This document shows, one piece after another, positions 1-8,246 of a stretch of DNA of 64,000 nt (position 1 is the first letter of the stretch; each line of letters begins with the position of its first letter). This stretch comes from Thiocystis violacea (GTDB lineage Bacteria > Pseudomonadota > Gammaproteobacteria > Chromatiales > Chromatiaceae). The translations under genes and the position numbers were made by a program. The DNA is taken from positions 1 to 64,000 of the forward strand of contig NZ_NRRG01000030.1 of NCBI RefSeq assembly GCF_016583575.1, read 5' to 3'. The notes under the pieces are model-generated. The model made no database searches. It was not told the origin of the DNA and saw only the letters and a list, made by a program, of their open reading frames with translations.

Positions 1-84
1 GCACAGGAAGAGGTCCGTAACCATGGCCACCCGAAGAAACAGCGCTGAGGACACCGATTCCGCAAACCGCATCAGCGGTTGTAA

Positions 85-828
85 CTGTTTGTTTTTAAAA
101 ATCGAGAGACTTATCTTAGTGCCATTCGGGCCTGGCGCTACTCAGCGCAGCCGTTACCCCTGAGTCACTTACAAGAAACACTTCGCAAAAATCTCGAAAC
201 GGCGAATCTGCGGCAGAGCATAGCCGTCTTACAGAAATACGCAGTCGACGAATCAAATTTGGCTATCACAATTGCTCCGGAGATATTCCCGCACCTGTCG
301 AAGGTATTTTCCGGCGGTTACAATGTGGAGCGCGCTTGGGGTCAACCATCCTCTGGCATAATGCTTCAAGTGGTCAATGAAGTGCGAACCAGGTTGCTCG
401 ATTTTGTTTTGGAACTATCTGAGGAATTACCAGACAGTCTTACCCTAAACGAGATCAAAGAAAAAGCAACAGATATGGACGTGTCGGCCATGTTCAAGAA
501 TTCCGTATTCGGTCACAACGCCACAATTATCGTCGGCGACAATAATGTACAAAGCGCCAAAAACAAGGTTATTGAAAGCGATTTTCAGTCACTTGCCAAA
601 TTTCTAAAAGATAGTGGTGTACCGGGAGAAGATATAGACGCCCTCGGCGCAGCAGTTGAAGCCGATAAGGACGCTCCTGAGCTTTCGGAAAAAAAATTCG
701 GCCAGCATGTCAGCAAATGGTTTGCATCAATGATGGAAAAAGCAGCCAGTGCGACCTGGAACATGAACGTTGGAGTAGCCAGTAGCCTAATTGCTACTGC
801 ACTGAATTCCTTCTACGGTTGGTTCTAA
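85..828 (+). pseudogene. 5'-truncated AbiTii-domain protein
   Basis: This looks like the middle and C-terminal part of an AbiTii-type protein, a family named after an abortive-infection gene. Recognisable pieces are VRTRLLDFVLELSEELP near the middle, a NATIIVGDNN linker, and a C-terminal basic/hydrophobic tail rich in Ala and Gly ending SFYGWF. The frame is open from 85 and its family-like residues (for example LRQSIAVLQKY) lie upstream of the first usable start, a TTG at 259, so a 189-residue product from 259 would lack the N-terminal domain. No ATG or GTG occurs in frame before 259. Base composition is lower in GC than the housekeeping genes, as expected of transferred DNA. The family assignment is from memory of the motif pattern and is moderately secure. 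Confidence 0.55.
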
Positions 829-1423
829 AACATAACAATTCAAGGGAAAAGGGGGGCCGATTTATTTTCCCCGCTTGCTGTCAAGAGAATGCTCGGCAGA
901 GCGACCGATAAAAACATATGCAATTTTTATGATTTTAACACTAAAGAATTTGCAAGCAAAAAAGTATGCGATACAAGCTTAGTGGCCTGATCTGCCTGAC
1001 ATCTGTTTAATACTACTTTGTTAGATTAATTCGGCTGGCACGACGGAGCAATCCAATTAGCTTGGCGGCGAAATAAAAAATCTTTTTTATCATATAATTG
1101 CAATTAATGACCCTGATAACTTTCCAAATTCTATTGGAAATACCTAGGATGTAGGTGATCGAAAGATGCGAATATATTCAAAGGCTTGCGGAAAGGTAGC
1201 AAAGTAGCATTAAAGAGAACAGTAAAGAGGCCGAGCTCGATTGTGAAACCGAAAACGGCCTAGTACAACGGCGCTCAAGTCTCTGTAGCGGCTTGCTGGT
1301 GGATTCGCTCCGCTTAATCCACCCTACGTTATTAGCCATACTTCGGCGCCACTGTATTAGCCATCATGGCGCTGGGGTAAGGAGCGAGCCCGAGCCTGAC
1401 GCCGCCGTCGCTGGAAGTCTCTC
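829..1423. other. AT-rich intergenic stretch
   Basis: No convincing gene is seen. The first 400 bases are AT-rich, continuous in composition with the AbiTii remnant; GC content rises sharply after about 1200. A short hairpin repeat at 1298-1323 marks the transition to GC-rich chromosome. Confidence 0.5.
1298..1323. repeat. Small intergenic hairpin repeat
   Basis: Arms GGTGGATT (1298-1305) and AATCCACC (1316-1323) are perfect inverted repeats around a 10-base loop, followed by CTACG. Similar hairpins are common intergenic repeats in proteobacteria and often sit near insertion-sequence scars; here it lies at the edge of the AT-rich segment. Confidence 0.5.
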
Positions 1424-2296
1424 ATGCGTCCCACTTTGCAATTCTTCGCCTATCTGCTGGTCTGTCTCGTCTTGGCGGCCGTGCTGACCCCGCCCTTGAT
1501 GGCCAGCGGCTGGATCGAGGTCGAGCCTCAGCGTCTCATGGGACGGCTCGCGCAACTTCTGATGCTGGTTGGAATCTGGCCCTTTCTGTCCTGGCAAGGG
1601 CTGACCAATCGCGCCGCGCTCGGTTATGGCCCGTCTTGGCCGGATTGGAGGCGGGCGGTGGTCGGGGGCTGGGTGCTCGGGGTGCTGATCCTGCTGGCGT
1701 TGGTCATGGCCTTGCTCGCGCTCGAGATCCGGTTGCCGGAGGCGCGCCCCGACCCATGGACCAGTCTCGTCGCCAAGAGCGTTCAGGCCCTGATCGGCGG
1801 TCTGCTGATCGGGGGGCTGGAGGAGACCTTCTTTCGTGGCGCGCTCTATTCGGGGATCCGTCGGCGCAACGGCCTGGCCTCGGCCGTGGTCTGGAGCGCC
1901 GCGCTCTATGCCGTGCTGCATTTCATGAAGCCCGGCGCGCTACCCGAGACGATGGTCCTGGATTGGTCGGGTTCGCTCTGGATGTTCGCCCATGTCTTCA
2001 TCGACCTCTTTCAATGGAAACACCTGGATTCCATGGTGGCCCTGTTCGTGGTCGGCGTCTTTCTGGCGCTGGTGCGCGAGCGCACCGGGCACATCGGCTG
2101 GTGCGTCGGTCTGCACGCGGGCTGGGTGCTGGTGATTCAGGTCACGAGGAAGGTGACGGATGGGAACGATGAGGCCAGCCTGGCGTTTCTGGCGGGCGCC
2201 TATGACGGCACCATCGGCTGGCTGGCCGCGATTTGGATCGCGGCCCTGACCGGGGTCTATTGGATCTGGTCCGGCAGGCGGCGGGGCTCGGGCTGA
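1424..2296 (+). CDS. CPBP family intramembrane metalloprotease
   Basis: A 290-residue multi-pass membrane protein of the CPBP (CAAX protease and bacteriocin-processing) family. The diagnostic motifs are present: the EExxxR motif at LEETFFRGALY (about residues 133-138), the second-helix histidine in YAVLHFM, and the third in GLHAGWV near residue 230. These are the glutamate and histidine residues proposed for catalysis. About seven hydrophobic segments are visible, from the N-terminal FFAYLLVCLVLA to the C-terminal WLAAIWIAALTGVYWIW. The substrate cannot be told from sequence. A weak GGAAG lies about 8 bases before the ATG. The gene is alone between accessory DNA and a decayed regulator, and its 3' end overlaps that remnant on the other strand. 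Confidence 0.85.
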   Translation: MRPTLQFFAYLLVCLVLAAVLTPPLMASGWIEVEPQRLMGRLAQLLMLVGIWPFLSWQGLTNRAALGYGPSWPDWRRAVVGGWVLGVLILLALVMALLALEIRLPEARPDPWTSLVAKSVQALIGGLLIGGLEETFFRGALYSGIRRRNGLASAVVWSAALYAVLHFMKPGALPETMVLDWSGSLWMFAHVFIDLFQWKHLDSMVALFVVGVFLALVRERTGHIGWCVGLHAGWVLVIQVTRKVTDGNDEASLAFLAGAYDGTIGWLAAIWIAALTGVYWIWSGRRRGSG

Positions 2297-2526
2297 TCCC
2301 GGACGGGTCTCGCGACCCGATCGGTCTCGCGCAACCAGCGGCGGACCTCGCTCAGATGCCGACGGCTCACCAACAGCCTGTCGCCGCAATCGCGGACCTG
2401 AACCTGGGTCGAACCATCCGGCTGTCTTTCGAGCCCGCTCAATCGCGCGCGCGCGACCAGGGCATTGCGGTGGATGCGCAGGAAGAGATCCGGAAATTCC
2501 CGCTCGAACGAGCGCAGCGACTCATC
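2257..2526 (-). pseudogene. LytTR-type response regulator remnant (C-terminal)
   Basis: Reading the minus strand from 2526 gives the second half of a LytTR DNA-binding domain: ESLRSFEREFPDLFLRIHRN, then NALVARARLSGLER, VQVRDCGDRLLVSRR and HLSEVRRWLRE. These match the strand-turn pattern of AlgR/LytR-type regulators. A TAG at 2527-2529 lies immediately upstream in frame and no receiver domain is seen further up, so only the last domain survives. The tail overlaps the 3' end of the CPBP gene on the opposite strand. An internal ATG would give a 61-residue peptide, unlikely to be functional. Confidence 0.6.
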
Positions 2527-2532
2527 CTAGGG

Positions 2533-2638
2533 CGGGACGGGGTATACATCCCGTCCTGAACGTTTTCCGAACGGATCGGCCACCGCCGAACCCCTTGGTT
2601 GCTCATCAAACGTTACGGACGGGGCGAATGCCCCGTCC
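2533..2638. repeat. Paired GGACGGG hairpins downstream of fabI
   Basis: Two palindromes share the arm GGACGGG/CCCGTCC: one around 2535-2554 with a TATACA-containing loop, and one at 2617-2638 with arms GGACGGGGC and GCCCCGTCC around a GAAT loop. The second ends 26 bases from the fabI stop codon and could act as its terminator, although no T-tract follows. The shared arms suggest a REP-like pair. Confidence 0.5.
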
Positions 2639-2664
2639 GGCCTGAGGTGATCGACTGACGTCGC

Positions 2665-3441
2665 TCAGCCCAATCCCAGAATATTGAACCCGGTGTCCAC
2701 GTAGAGGATATCCCCGGTGATGCCGCTGGCCAGATCCGAGCAGAGGAAGGCGGCGGCGTTGCCTACTTCCTCGGTGGTTACGGTGCGTCTCAGGGGGGTG
2801 TGTCTTTCGACTTGATTGAGCATGGCGCGGAAGTGCGCGATTCCGGCCGCGGCCAGGGTGTAGACCGGTCCCGCCGATATGGCGTTGACCCTGGTGCCGG
2901 TGGGGCCGAGGGAGGCCGCGAGATAGCGGACGTTGGCTTCCAGGCTCGCCTTGGCGAGCCCCATCACGTTGTAGTTGGGCACCGCCCGCACGGCTCCGAG
3001 GAAGGTCATGGTGAGCAGCGCGCCATGGCGTCCTTCCATCATGTGCCGGCTGGCCTTGGCTAGGGCGGAGAAGCTGTAGGAGGAGATCTCGTGGGCGGTG
3101 TTGAAGCCTTCACGGGTCAGCGCGTCCACATAGTCCCCTTCCAGTTCGTACTTGGGCGCGAAGGCGATGGAGTGGACGATGGCGTCCAGCCCGTCCCAGT
3201 GCTCCCCCAGGGTCGCGAAAAGCTGGGCGATCTGCCGGTCGCTGCTCACGTCGAGCGGGAGGGCGATGTCCGAGCCCAACTGGGCGGCGAAGTCCGTCAC
3301 CCTGGGCTTGAGTTTGTCGTTCTGGTAGGTCAGGGCGATTTGAGCGCCCTGGCGGTGCATCGCCTCGGCGCAGCCCCAGGCGATGGAGCGGTTGCTTGCG
3401 ACGCCGGTGACCAGTACCTTCTTGCCTTCTAGAAAACCCAT
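2665..3441 (-). CDS. fabI: Enoyl-[acyl-carrier-protein] reductase (NADH)
   Basis: FabI reduces the enoyl-ACP double bond in the last step of each fatty-acid elongation cycle in the cytoplasm. The 258-residue length fits the family. Visible hallmarks are the atypical SDR cofactor-binding start [20 protein letters not shown], the [14 protein letters not shown] stretch, and the catalytic Tyr/Lys in [19 protein letters not shown] (about Y157 and K164). The upstream position that is usually Tyr (LSYLGA in E. coli) is Phe here (MTFLGA). The first ATG at 3441 is the natural start. The gene diverges from the ABC transporter operon, with about 140 bases between starts, and is followed by the paired hairpins. 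Confidence 0.95.
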   Translation of the reverse strand: MGFLEGKKVLVTGVASNRSIAWGCAEAMHRQGAQIALTYQNDKLKPRVTDFAAQLGSDIALPLDVSSDRQIAQLFATLGEHWDGLDAIVHSIAFAPKYELEGDYVDALTREGFNTAHEISSYSFSALAKASRHMMEGRHGALLTMTFLGAVRAVPNYNVMGLAKASLEANVRYLAASLGPTGTRVNAISAGPVYTLAAAGIAHFRAMLNQVERHTPLRRTVTTEEVGNAAAFLCSDLASGITGDILYVDTGFNILGLG

Positions 3442-3584
3442 GGTTGATCGTCTCTCGCGTTCGTTGATCGGCGCGGGGGACGCGCCTTCTGTGGTCGCGC
3501 GGGATAGAATTCGCCGCTGACACCCCTAATGTGGGCTGCAACAGTACCGAAACTTGTTATCAGGCGAAAGGGTGGACCAGGAGG

Positions 3585-5750
3585 ATGCGGTTGAGTAACG
3601 AGATTCGGATCTGGGTGCTTGGTCTGTCGGCGCTCCTCTTGGCCGGCTGCGGCGAGTCGACCTGGAACGATCCCTATCCGGCGTCGGACGCGGGCTCGAA
3701 TATCTATTACAGCTCTTTCGATGAGCGGCCCAAGCACCTGGATCCGGCGCGGTCCTACAGTTCCAACGAATACGCCTTTCTGGCTCAGATCTACGAGCCG
3801 CCGTTGCAATATCACTTTTTGCTCAAGCCCTATCGGTTGGTTCCGCTCTCCGCCGCCGAGGTTCCCACACCGCGCTATTTCGATGCCATGGGGAATCTCC
3901 TTCCGGACGACGCGCCCGCGAGCGAGATCGACCGCAGCGACTATCTGATTCGCATCCGGCCAGGGATCCGTTTTCAGCCGCATCCGGCCTTCGCCCAGAC
4001 GTCCGATGGGCGCTATCGCTATCACGACTTGAGCGCGGCGGACCTCTCGGGGATCAATCGTCTGGCGGATTTTTCCGAGGTCGGCGCGCGTGAGCTGACG
4101 GCGGAGGATTTCGTCTATCAGATCAAGCGGCTTGCCGCTCCCTGGCTGCATTCGCCCATCGCGGGCGTCATGCGCCAGCATATTCGAGGCTTCGCGGAAC
4201 TGGCGGATGGGTTGGCCCAGACGGCCCGGCAGGGCGAGCTGGAGCGGATCGAGACCCTGCGCCAGGCGTCTCTCGCCGGTGTGGAGGTGCTGGATCGCTA
4301 CCAGTTCAAGATCAGCATCGAGGGAAAATATCCCCAGTTCCACTATTGGCTCGCGATGCCCTTTTTCGCGCCCATGGCCTGGGAGGCGGATGTCTTCCAG
4401 GCCCAGCCGGGCATGGCGGAGCGCAATATCCTCCTGGATTGGTATCCGGTCGGGACGGGGCCTTACATGCTGAGCGAGAACAACCCCAATCTCCGCATGG
4501 TGCTGGAGCGCAACCCCAACTTCCATGGCGAGTCCTATCCCAGCGAGGGGATGCCGGAGGATCGGACATCCGGCATCCTGGCCGATGCCGGCAAGCCGCT
4601 GCCCTTCATCGATCGCGCCGTCTACAGCCTGGAGAAGGAGGATATCCCGCGCTGGACCAAATTCCTCCAGGGCTTCTATGACAGCTCGGGCATTTCCTCC
4701 GACGCCTTCGATCAGGCGATCCAGATGGACGCCGAGGGCGAGCCGATCTTGACCGAGACGATGCGGGAGCGGGGCATCGCGCTCCTGACCTCGGTGGAGC
4801 CGTCCATCTTCTATCTGGGATTCAACATGCTCGACCCCGTGGTGGGCGGGGATTCCCAGCGCTCGCGCTTGTTGCGGCGGGCGATATCGATCGCCGTGGA
4901 CTACGAGGAGTTCATTTCCATCTTCATGAACGGGCGCGGTCTGGTGGCTCAGAGTCCCATCCCGCCGGGTATCTTCGGCCATCGCGAAGGCGAGGCCGGG
5001 ATCAACCCCTTCGTCTATGAATGGCGCGATGGCCGCCCCGAGCGCCGCGACCTGAAGGAGGCGCGCGTCCTGATGGAGCAGGCCGGTTATCCGGGCGGCG
5101 TCGATCGGGACACTGGTCGGTCGCTGGCCATCAACTATGAGGCGGTGGCCACCGGCCCGGACGACCGCGCCCGCCTGGCCTGGATCCGCAAGCAGTTCGC
5201 CAAGCTGGGGATCGACCTGGTGATCCGCTCGACCGACTACAACCGCTTCCAGGAAAAGATCCGTAACGGGACGGGGCAGGTGTTCATGTGGGGCTGGAAC
5301 GCGGACTATCCGGATCCCGAGAATTTCCTCTTCCTGCTGTATGGCCCCAATGGAAAGGTCGAGCACCAGGGCGAGAACGCCTCCAACTACGCCAATGCGG
5401 AGTTCGATCGACTGTTCGAGGCGATGAAGTTCATGGACGATGGGCCGGAGCGCCAGGCCATGCTCGATCGCATGATCGAGATCGCCCGCACCGACGCGCC
5501 CTGGATCTGGGGCTTCCATCCCAAGGCGTTCAGCCTGCATCATCGCTGGCTGCATAACGCCCACCCCAATCAGATGGCGAACAACAGCCTCAAGTACCGA
5601 CGTCTCGACCCGGAATCCCGCCAGGAGGCGCGGCGCGATTGGAACCAGCCGGTGCTCTGGCCGCTGTGGGCCATCGCCGCCCTGGTGGCGGCGCTGGTGC
5701 TGCCGGTGGTCTGGATGGTGCGTCGCCGCGAGCGGAGCACGGCGCTATGA
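3585..5750 (+). CDS. Peptide-type ABC transporter substrate-binding lipoprotein
   Basis: A large family-5 (OppA/DppA/YejA-like) solute-binding protein. The N-terminus is a lipoprotein signal: a short basic start, hydrophobic WVLGLSALLLAGC and a lipobox ending in Cys at about residue 18. The body carries typical SBP_bac_5 patterns such as KHLDPARSYSSNEYAFLAQIYEPP, VGTGPYMLSENNPN and FMWGWNADYPDPENFLFLLYG. Unusually, it ends in a strong transmembrane segment (PLWAIAALVAALVLPVVWMV) followed by RRRER, so the protein appears anchored at both ends. At about 721 residues it is longer than most relatives. AGGAGG abuts the ATG at 3585; a TTG at 3591 has better spacing and may be the true start. Its stop overlaps the next gene by ATGA. 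Confidence 0.88.
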   Translation: MRLSNEIRIWVLGLSALLLAGCGESTWNDPYPASDAGSNIYYSSFDERPKHLDPARSYSSNEYAFLAQIYEPPLQYHFLLKPYRLVPLSAAEVPTPRYFDAMGNLLPDDAPASEIDRSDYLIRIRPGIRFQPHPAFAQTSDGRYRYHDLSAADLSGINRLADFSEVGARELTAEDFVYQIKRLAAPWLHSPIAGVMRQHIRGFAELADGLAQTARQGELERIETLRQASLAGVEVLDRYQFKISIEGKYPQFHYWLAMPFFAPMAWEADVFQAQPGMAERNILLDWYPVGTGPYMLSENNPNLRMVLERNPNFHGESYPSEGMPEDRTSGILADAGKPLPFIDRAVYSLEKEDIPRWTKFLQGFYDSSGISSDAFDQAIQMDAEGEPILTETMRERGIALLTSVEPSIFYLGFNMLDPVVGGDSQRSRLLRRAISIAVDYEEFISIFMNGRGLVAQSPIPPGIFGHREGEAGINPFVYEWRDGRPERRDLKEARVLMEQAGYPGGVDRDTGRSLAINYEAVATGPDDRARLAWIRKQFAKLGIDLVIRSTDYNRFQEKIRNGTGQVFMWGWNADYPDPENFLFLLYGPNGKVEHQGENASNYANAEFDRLFEAMKFMDDGPERQAMLDRMIEIARTDAPWIWGFHPKAFSLHHRWLHNAHPNQMANNSLKYRRLDPESRQEARRDWNQPVLWPLWAIAALVAALVLPVVWMVRRRERSTAL

Positions 5751-6724
5751 CGGCCTATATCCTGCGACGGATGCTTTATGCCATCCCGATCCTGATCGGG
5801 GTCAATCTCATCACCTTCGCGCTTTTCTTCGTGGTGAATTCGCCCGATGACATGGCGCGGATGCATCTGGGCGAGAAGCGCGTCACCGAGGAGGCGATTC
5901 TCGGCTGGAAGCGGGAGCATGGGTACGACAGACCCTTGCTCTACAACGAAGAGGCGCGGGGATTGGCGAGCCTGACCGACACCATTTTCTTCGAGAAGTC
6001 CGTCAAGCTGTTCGCCTTCCAGTTCGGCCCTTCCGACGATGGGCGCGATATCGGCTACGACATCTCGCAACGCATGTGGCCGAGTCTGGCCATCGCCATC
6101 CCCGTGCTGCTGGTCGGCCTGGCCTTCAACATCAGCTACGCGCTCTTCATCGTCTTCTTCCGCGCGACCTATGTCGATATCGGTAGCGTCGTGCTGCTGG
6201 TCGCCATGATGTCCATCTCCGGTCTCTTCTACATCATCGGCGGCCAGTTCATTTTGAGTAAGCTGTTTCACCTGGCCCCCATCTCGGGTTACGACCAGGG
6301 CTTGAACGCCTGGAAATTCCTGACGCTTCCGGTGATCGTCGGGGTGATCGGCGGCATCGGCTCCGGGACGCGCTGGTATCGCACGCTCTTCCTGGAGGAG
6401 ATCGCCAAGGACTATGTGCGCACAGCGCGCGCCAAGGGACTCAGCGAGCGACTGGTGCTGTTTCGGCATGTGCTGGGCAACGCGCTCATCCCGATCCTGA
6501 CAGGCGTGGTGGTGGTGCTGCCGCTGCTGTTCATGGGCAGCCTCATCACCGAGTCCTTCTTCGGGATTCCCGGTCTCGGCAGCTACACCATCGACGCCAT
6601 CAGCAATCAGGACTTCGCCATCGTGCGCTCCATGGTCTTCCTGGGGGCGGTGCTCTACATCCTGGGACTGATCCTGACCGACATCTCCTACACCCTGGTC
6701 GATCCGCGGGTCCGGCTGCAATGA
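5747..6724 (+). CDS. Peptide-type ABC transporter permease (DppB/YejB-like)
   Basis: First inner-membrane permease of the transporter, about 325 residues. It begins MTAYILRRMLYAIPILIGV, the standard N-terminus of DppB/OppB permeases, and contains the coupling-helix (EAA) region around DYVRTARAKGLSERLVLFRHVLGNALIPILTGV. The end, PGLGSYTIDAISNQDFAIVRSMVFLGAVLYILGLILTD, is typical. ATG at 5747 overlaps the stop of the binding-protein gene, indicating translational coupling. A relatively polar segment of about 75 residues between the first two membrane helices is longer than in simple DppB proteins. It is expected to pair with the following permease and with the fused ATPase. Confidence 0.9.
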   Translation: MTAYILRRMLYAIPILIGVNLITFALFFVVNSPDDMARMHLGEKRVTEEAILGWKREHGYDRPLLYNEEARGLASLTDTIFFEKSVKLFAFQFGPSDDGRDIGYDISQRMWPSLAIAIPVLLVGLAFNISYALFIVFFRATYVDIGSVVLLVAMMSISGLFYIIGGQFILSKLFHLAPISGYDQGLNAWKFLTLPVIVGVIGGIGSGTRWYRTLFLEEIAKDYVRTARAKGLSERLVLFRHVLGNALIPILTGVVVVLPLLFMGSLITESFFGIPGLGSYTIDAISNQDFAIVRSMVFLGAVLYILGLILTDISYTLVDPRVRLQ

Positions 6725-6737
6725 GGATGTCGCCATC

Positions 6738-8156
6738 ATGCCGCTGATCCCCGTCGTTCTCTGGACCGATGCCCTGGTCTTCATCCTGATCGCGCTGGTG
6801 GCGGGATTCGCCGCCCATGCCGCGCGTCATGAACATCTTCGCGATCCCTGGCGGCGTGTCCTGCGCTCGCGCGTCGGCGTCGCGACCCTGGTGGTTCTCG
6901 TCGCCTTCGGCCTGGTCGGCCTGCTGGATACGCTGCATGTCCGACTCAAGCAGGATCCGCCGTCGGCGACTGGCGAGGTTCGTTATTCGCCCGAGGTGCT
7001 GAGCCTGCTCGACCTGGCGCTGAGCGGTTTGCGCGAGCGCCAGGAGAAGACCTACTCAGCGCCGTTCGCCACGCATCTCTTCGTCAAGGAGTCGATGAAT
7101 CAGCCCGATGGCCGCGTCCTGCGCGACTATCCGCGATTGGAGCATGGCGGGGCGCATCTCGAGGATCCGGCGCGTCAGCGCGCCTGGGATATCGCCTGGC
7201 GTTCGCTGCTGGGACTCGTCAAGGGCCTGATCGCCTGGTCGTTGCTGACCGCCGGAATCCTCTGGCTGATGGCGCGTCGCCAGGGTCGGGCGCTGTCCGA
7301 GGTCCGGGACGCGATCCTGGCCGGTCGCACCCCAATACCCTGGCGCACGGCGCTCGGGACGCTCGGCGTCCTGCTTGCACTCGGATTCGTCGCGGGCGAG
7401 CTGGCGTTCAAATACCACATCCTGGGCACCGACAAGGTGGGCGAGGATGTCTTTTTCCAGACCCTCAAGAGCATCCGCACCGGCCTGCTGATCGGCACCC
7501 TGACGACGCTCGTGATGCTTCCCGCCGCCGTCCTGCTAGGCATCGCGGCGGGCTATTTCAGAGGCTGGGTGGATGACGTCATCCAGTACCTCTACACCAC
7601 GCTCAATTCCATACCGGGAGTGCTGCTGATCGCCGCCGCCATCCTCATGCTCCAGGTCTACATGAGCAACCACGCCGACGCCTTCGCGAGCCTGGTGGAG
7701 CGCGCCGATCTGCGCCTGCTGTTCCTCTGTCTAATCCTGGGCGTGACCAGTTGGACCGGGCTCTGCCGACTGCTGCGCGGCGAGGCGTTGAAGCTGCGCG
7801 AGATCGACTATGTCCAGGCGGCCCAAGCGCTCGGTGTGGGTCACTTCACGGTGATCGCCCGCCACATCCTGCCGAACGTCATGCACATCGTCCTCATCAC
7901 CCTGGCGTTGGATTTCAGCGGACTCGTCCTGGCCGAGGCGGTCTTGAGTTACGTCAACATCGGGGTGGACCCGACCATGAACAGTTGGGGCAACATGATC
8001 AACAGCGCCCGGCTGGAACTGGCGCGCGAGCCGGTCGTCTGGTGGTCGCTGGCCGCCGCCTTCCTCTTCATGTTCACCCTGGTGCTCGCCGCCAATCTCT
8101 TCGCGGACGTCGTCCGCGACGCCTTCGACCCGCGTCTGCGCGGCGGCGGTCGTTAG
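6738..8156 (+). CDS. Peptide-type ABC transporter permease (DppC/YejE-like)
   Basis: Second permease subunit, 472 residues. The C-terminal half is a normal DppC core: LGTDKVGEDVFFQTLKSIRTG, the EAA region DYVQAAQALGVGHFTVIARHILPNVMH, and a terminal helix before DAFDPRLRGG. The first 220 residues hold extra helices and a soluble insert (about residues 70-150), which makes it much longer than DppC (about 300). Long N-terminal extensions are known in YejE-type permeases. It starts 13 bases after the upstream gene, with GAGG about 10 bases before the ATG. The order binding protein, permease, permease, fused ATPase matches yejABEF, but the transported peptide is unknown. Confidence 0.88.
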   Translation: MPLIPVVLWTDALVFILIALVAGFAAHAARHEHLRDPWRRVLRSRVGVATLVVLVAFGLVGLLDTLHVRLKQDPPSATGEVRYSPEVLSLLDLALSGLRERQEKTYSAPFATHLFVKESMNQPDGRVLRDYPRLEHGGAHLEDPARQRAWDIAWRSLLGLVKGLIAWSLLTAGILWLMARRQGRALSEVRDAILAGRTPIPWRTALGTLGVLLALGFVAGELAFKYHILGTDKVGEDVFFQTLKSIRTGLLIGTLTTLVMLPAAVLLGIAAGYFRGWVDDVIQYLYTTLNSIPGVLLIAAAILMLQVYMSNHADAFASLVERADLRLLFLCLILGVTSWTGLCRLLRGEALKLREIDYVQAAQALGVGHFTVIARHILPNVMHIVLITLALDFSGLVLAEAVLSYVNIGVDPTMNSWGNMINSARLELAREPVVWWSLAAAFLFMFTLVLAANLFADVVRDAFDPRLRGGGR

Positions 8157-8246
8157 CATGGGTGGCTCGGCGCGCCCGGCCAGCCTCGCCGCCAGACTCG
8201 GCCTGCTTGCGCGGGCCTGGCCCATCCACAGCCGACGATCGAGAAC

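Noticed and set aside
829-880. attC-like TAACAATTCAA after the AbiTii remnant
   Set aside because: No matching GTTRRRY core follows within a plausible distance, so an integron site is not supported.
3429-5564. Minus-strand open frame of about 700 codons opposite the binding-protein gene
   Set aside because: It is a shadow of a gene with clear family motifs on the plus strand, and it would run into fabI's start region.
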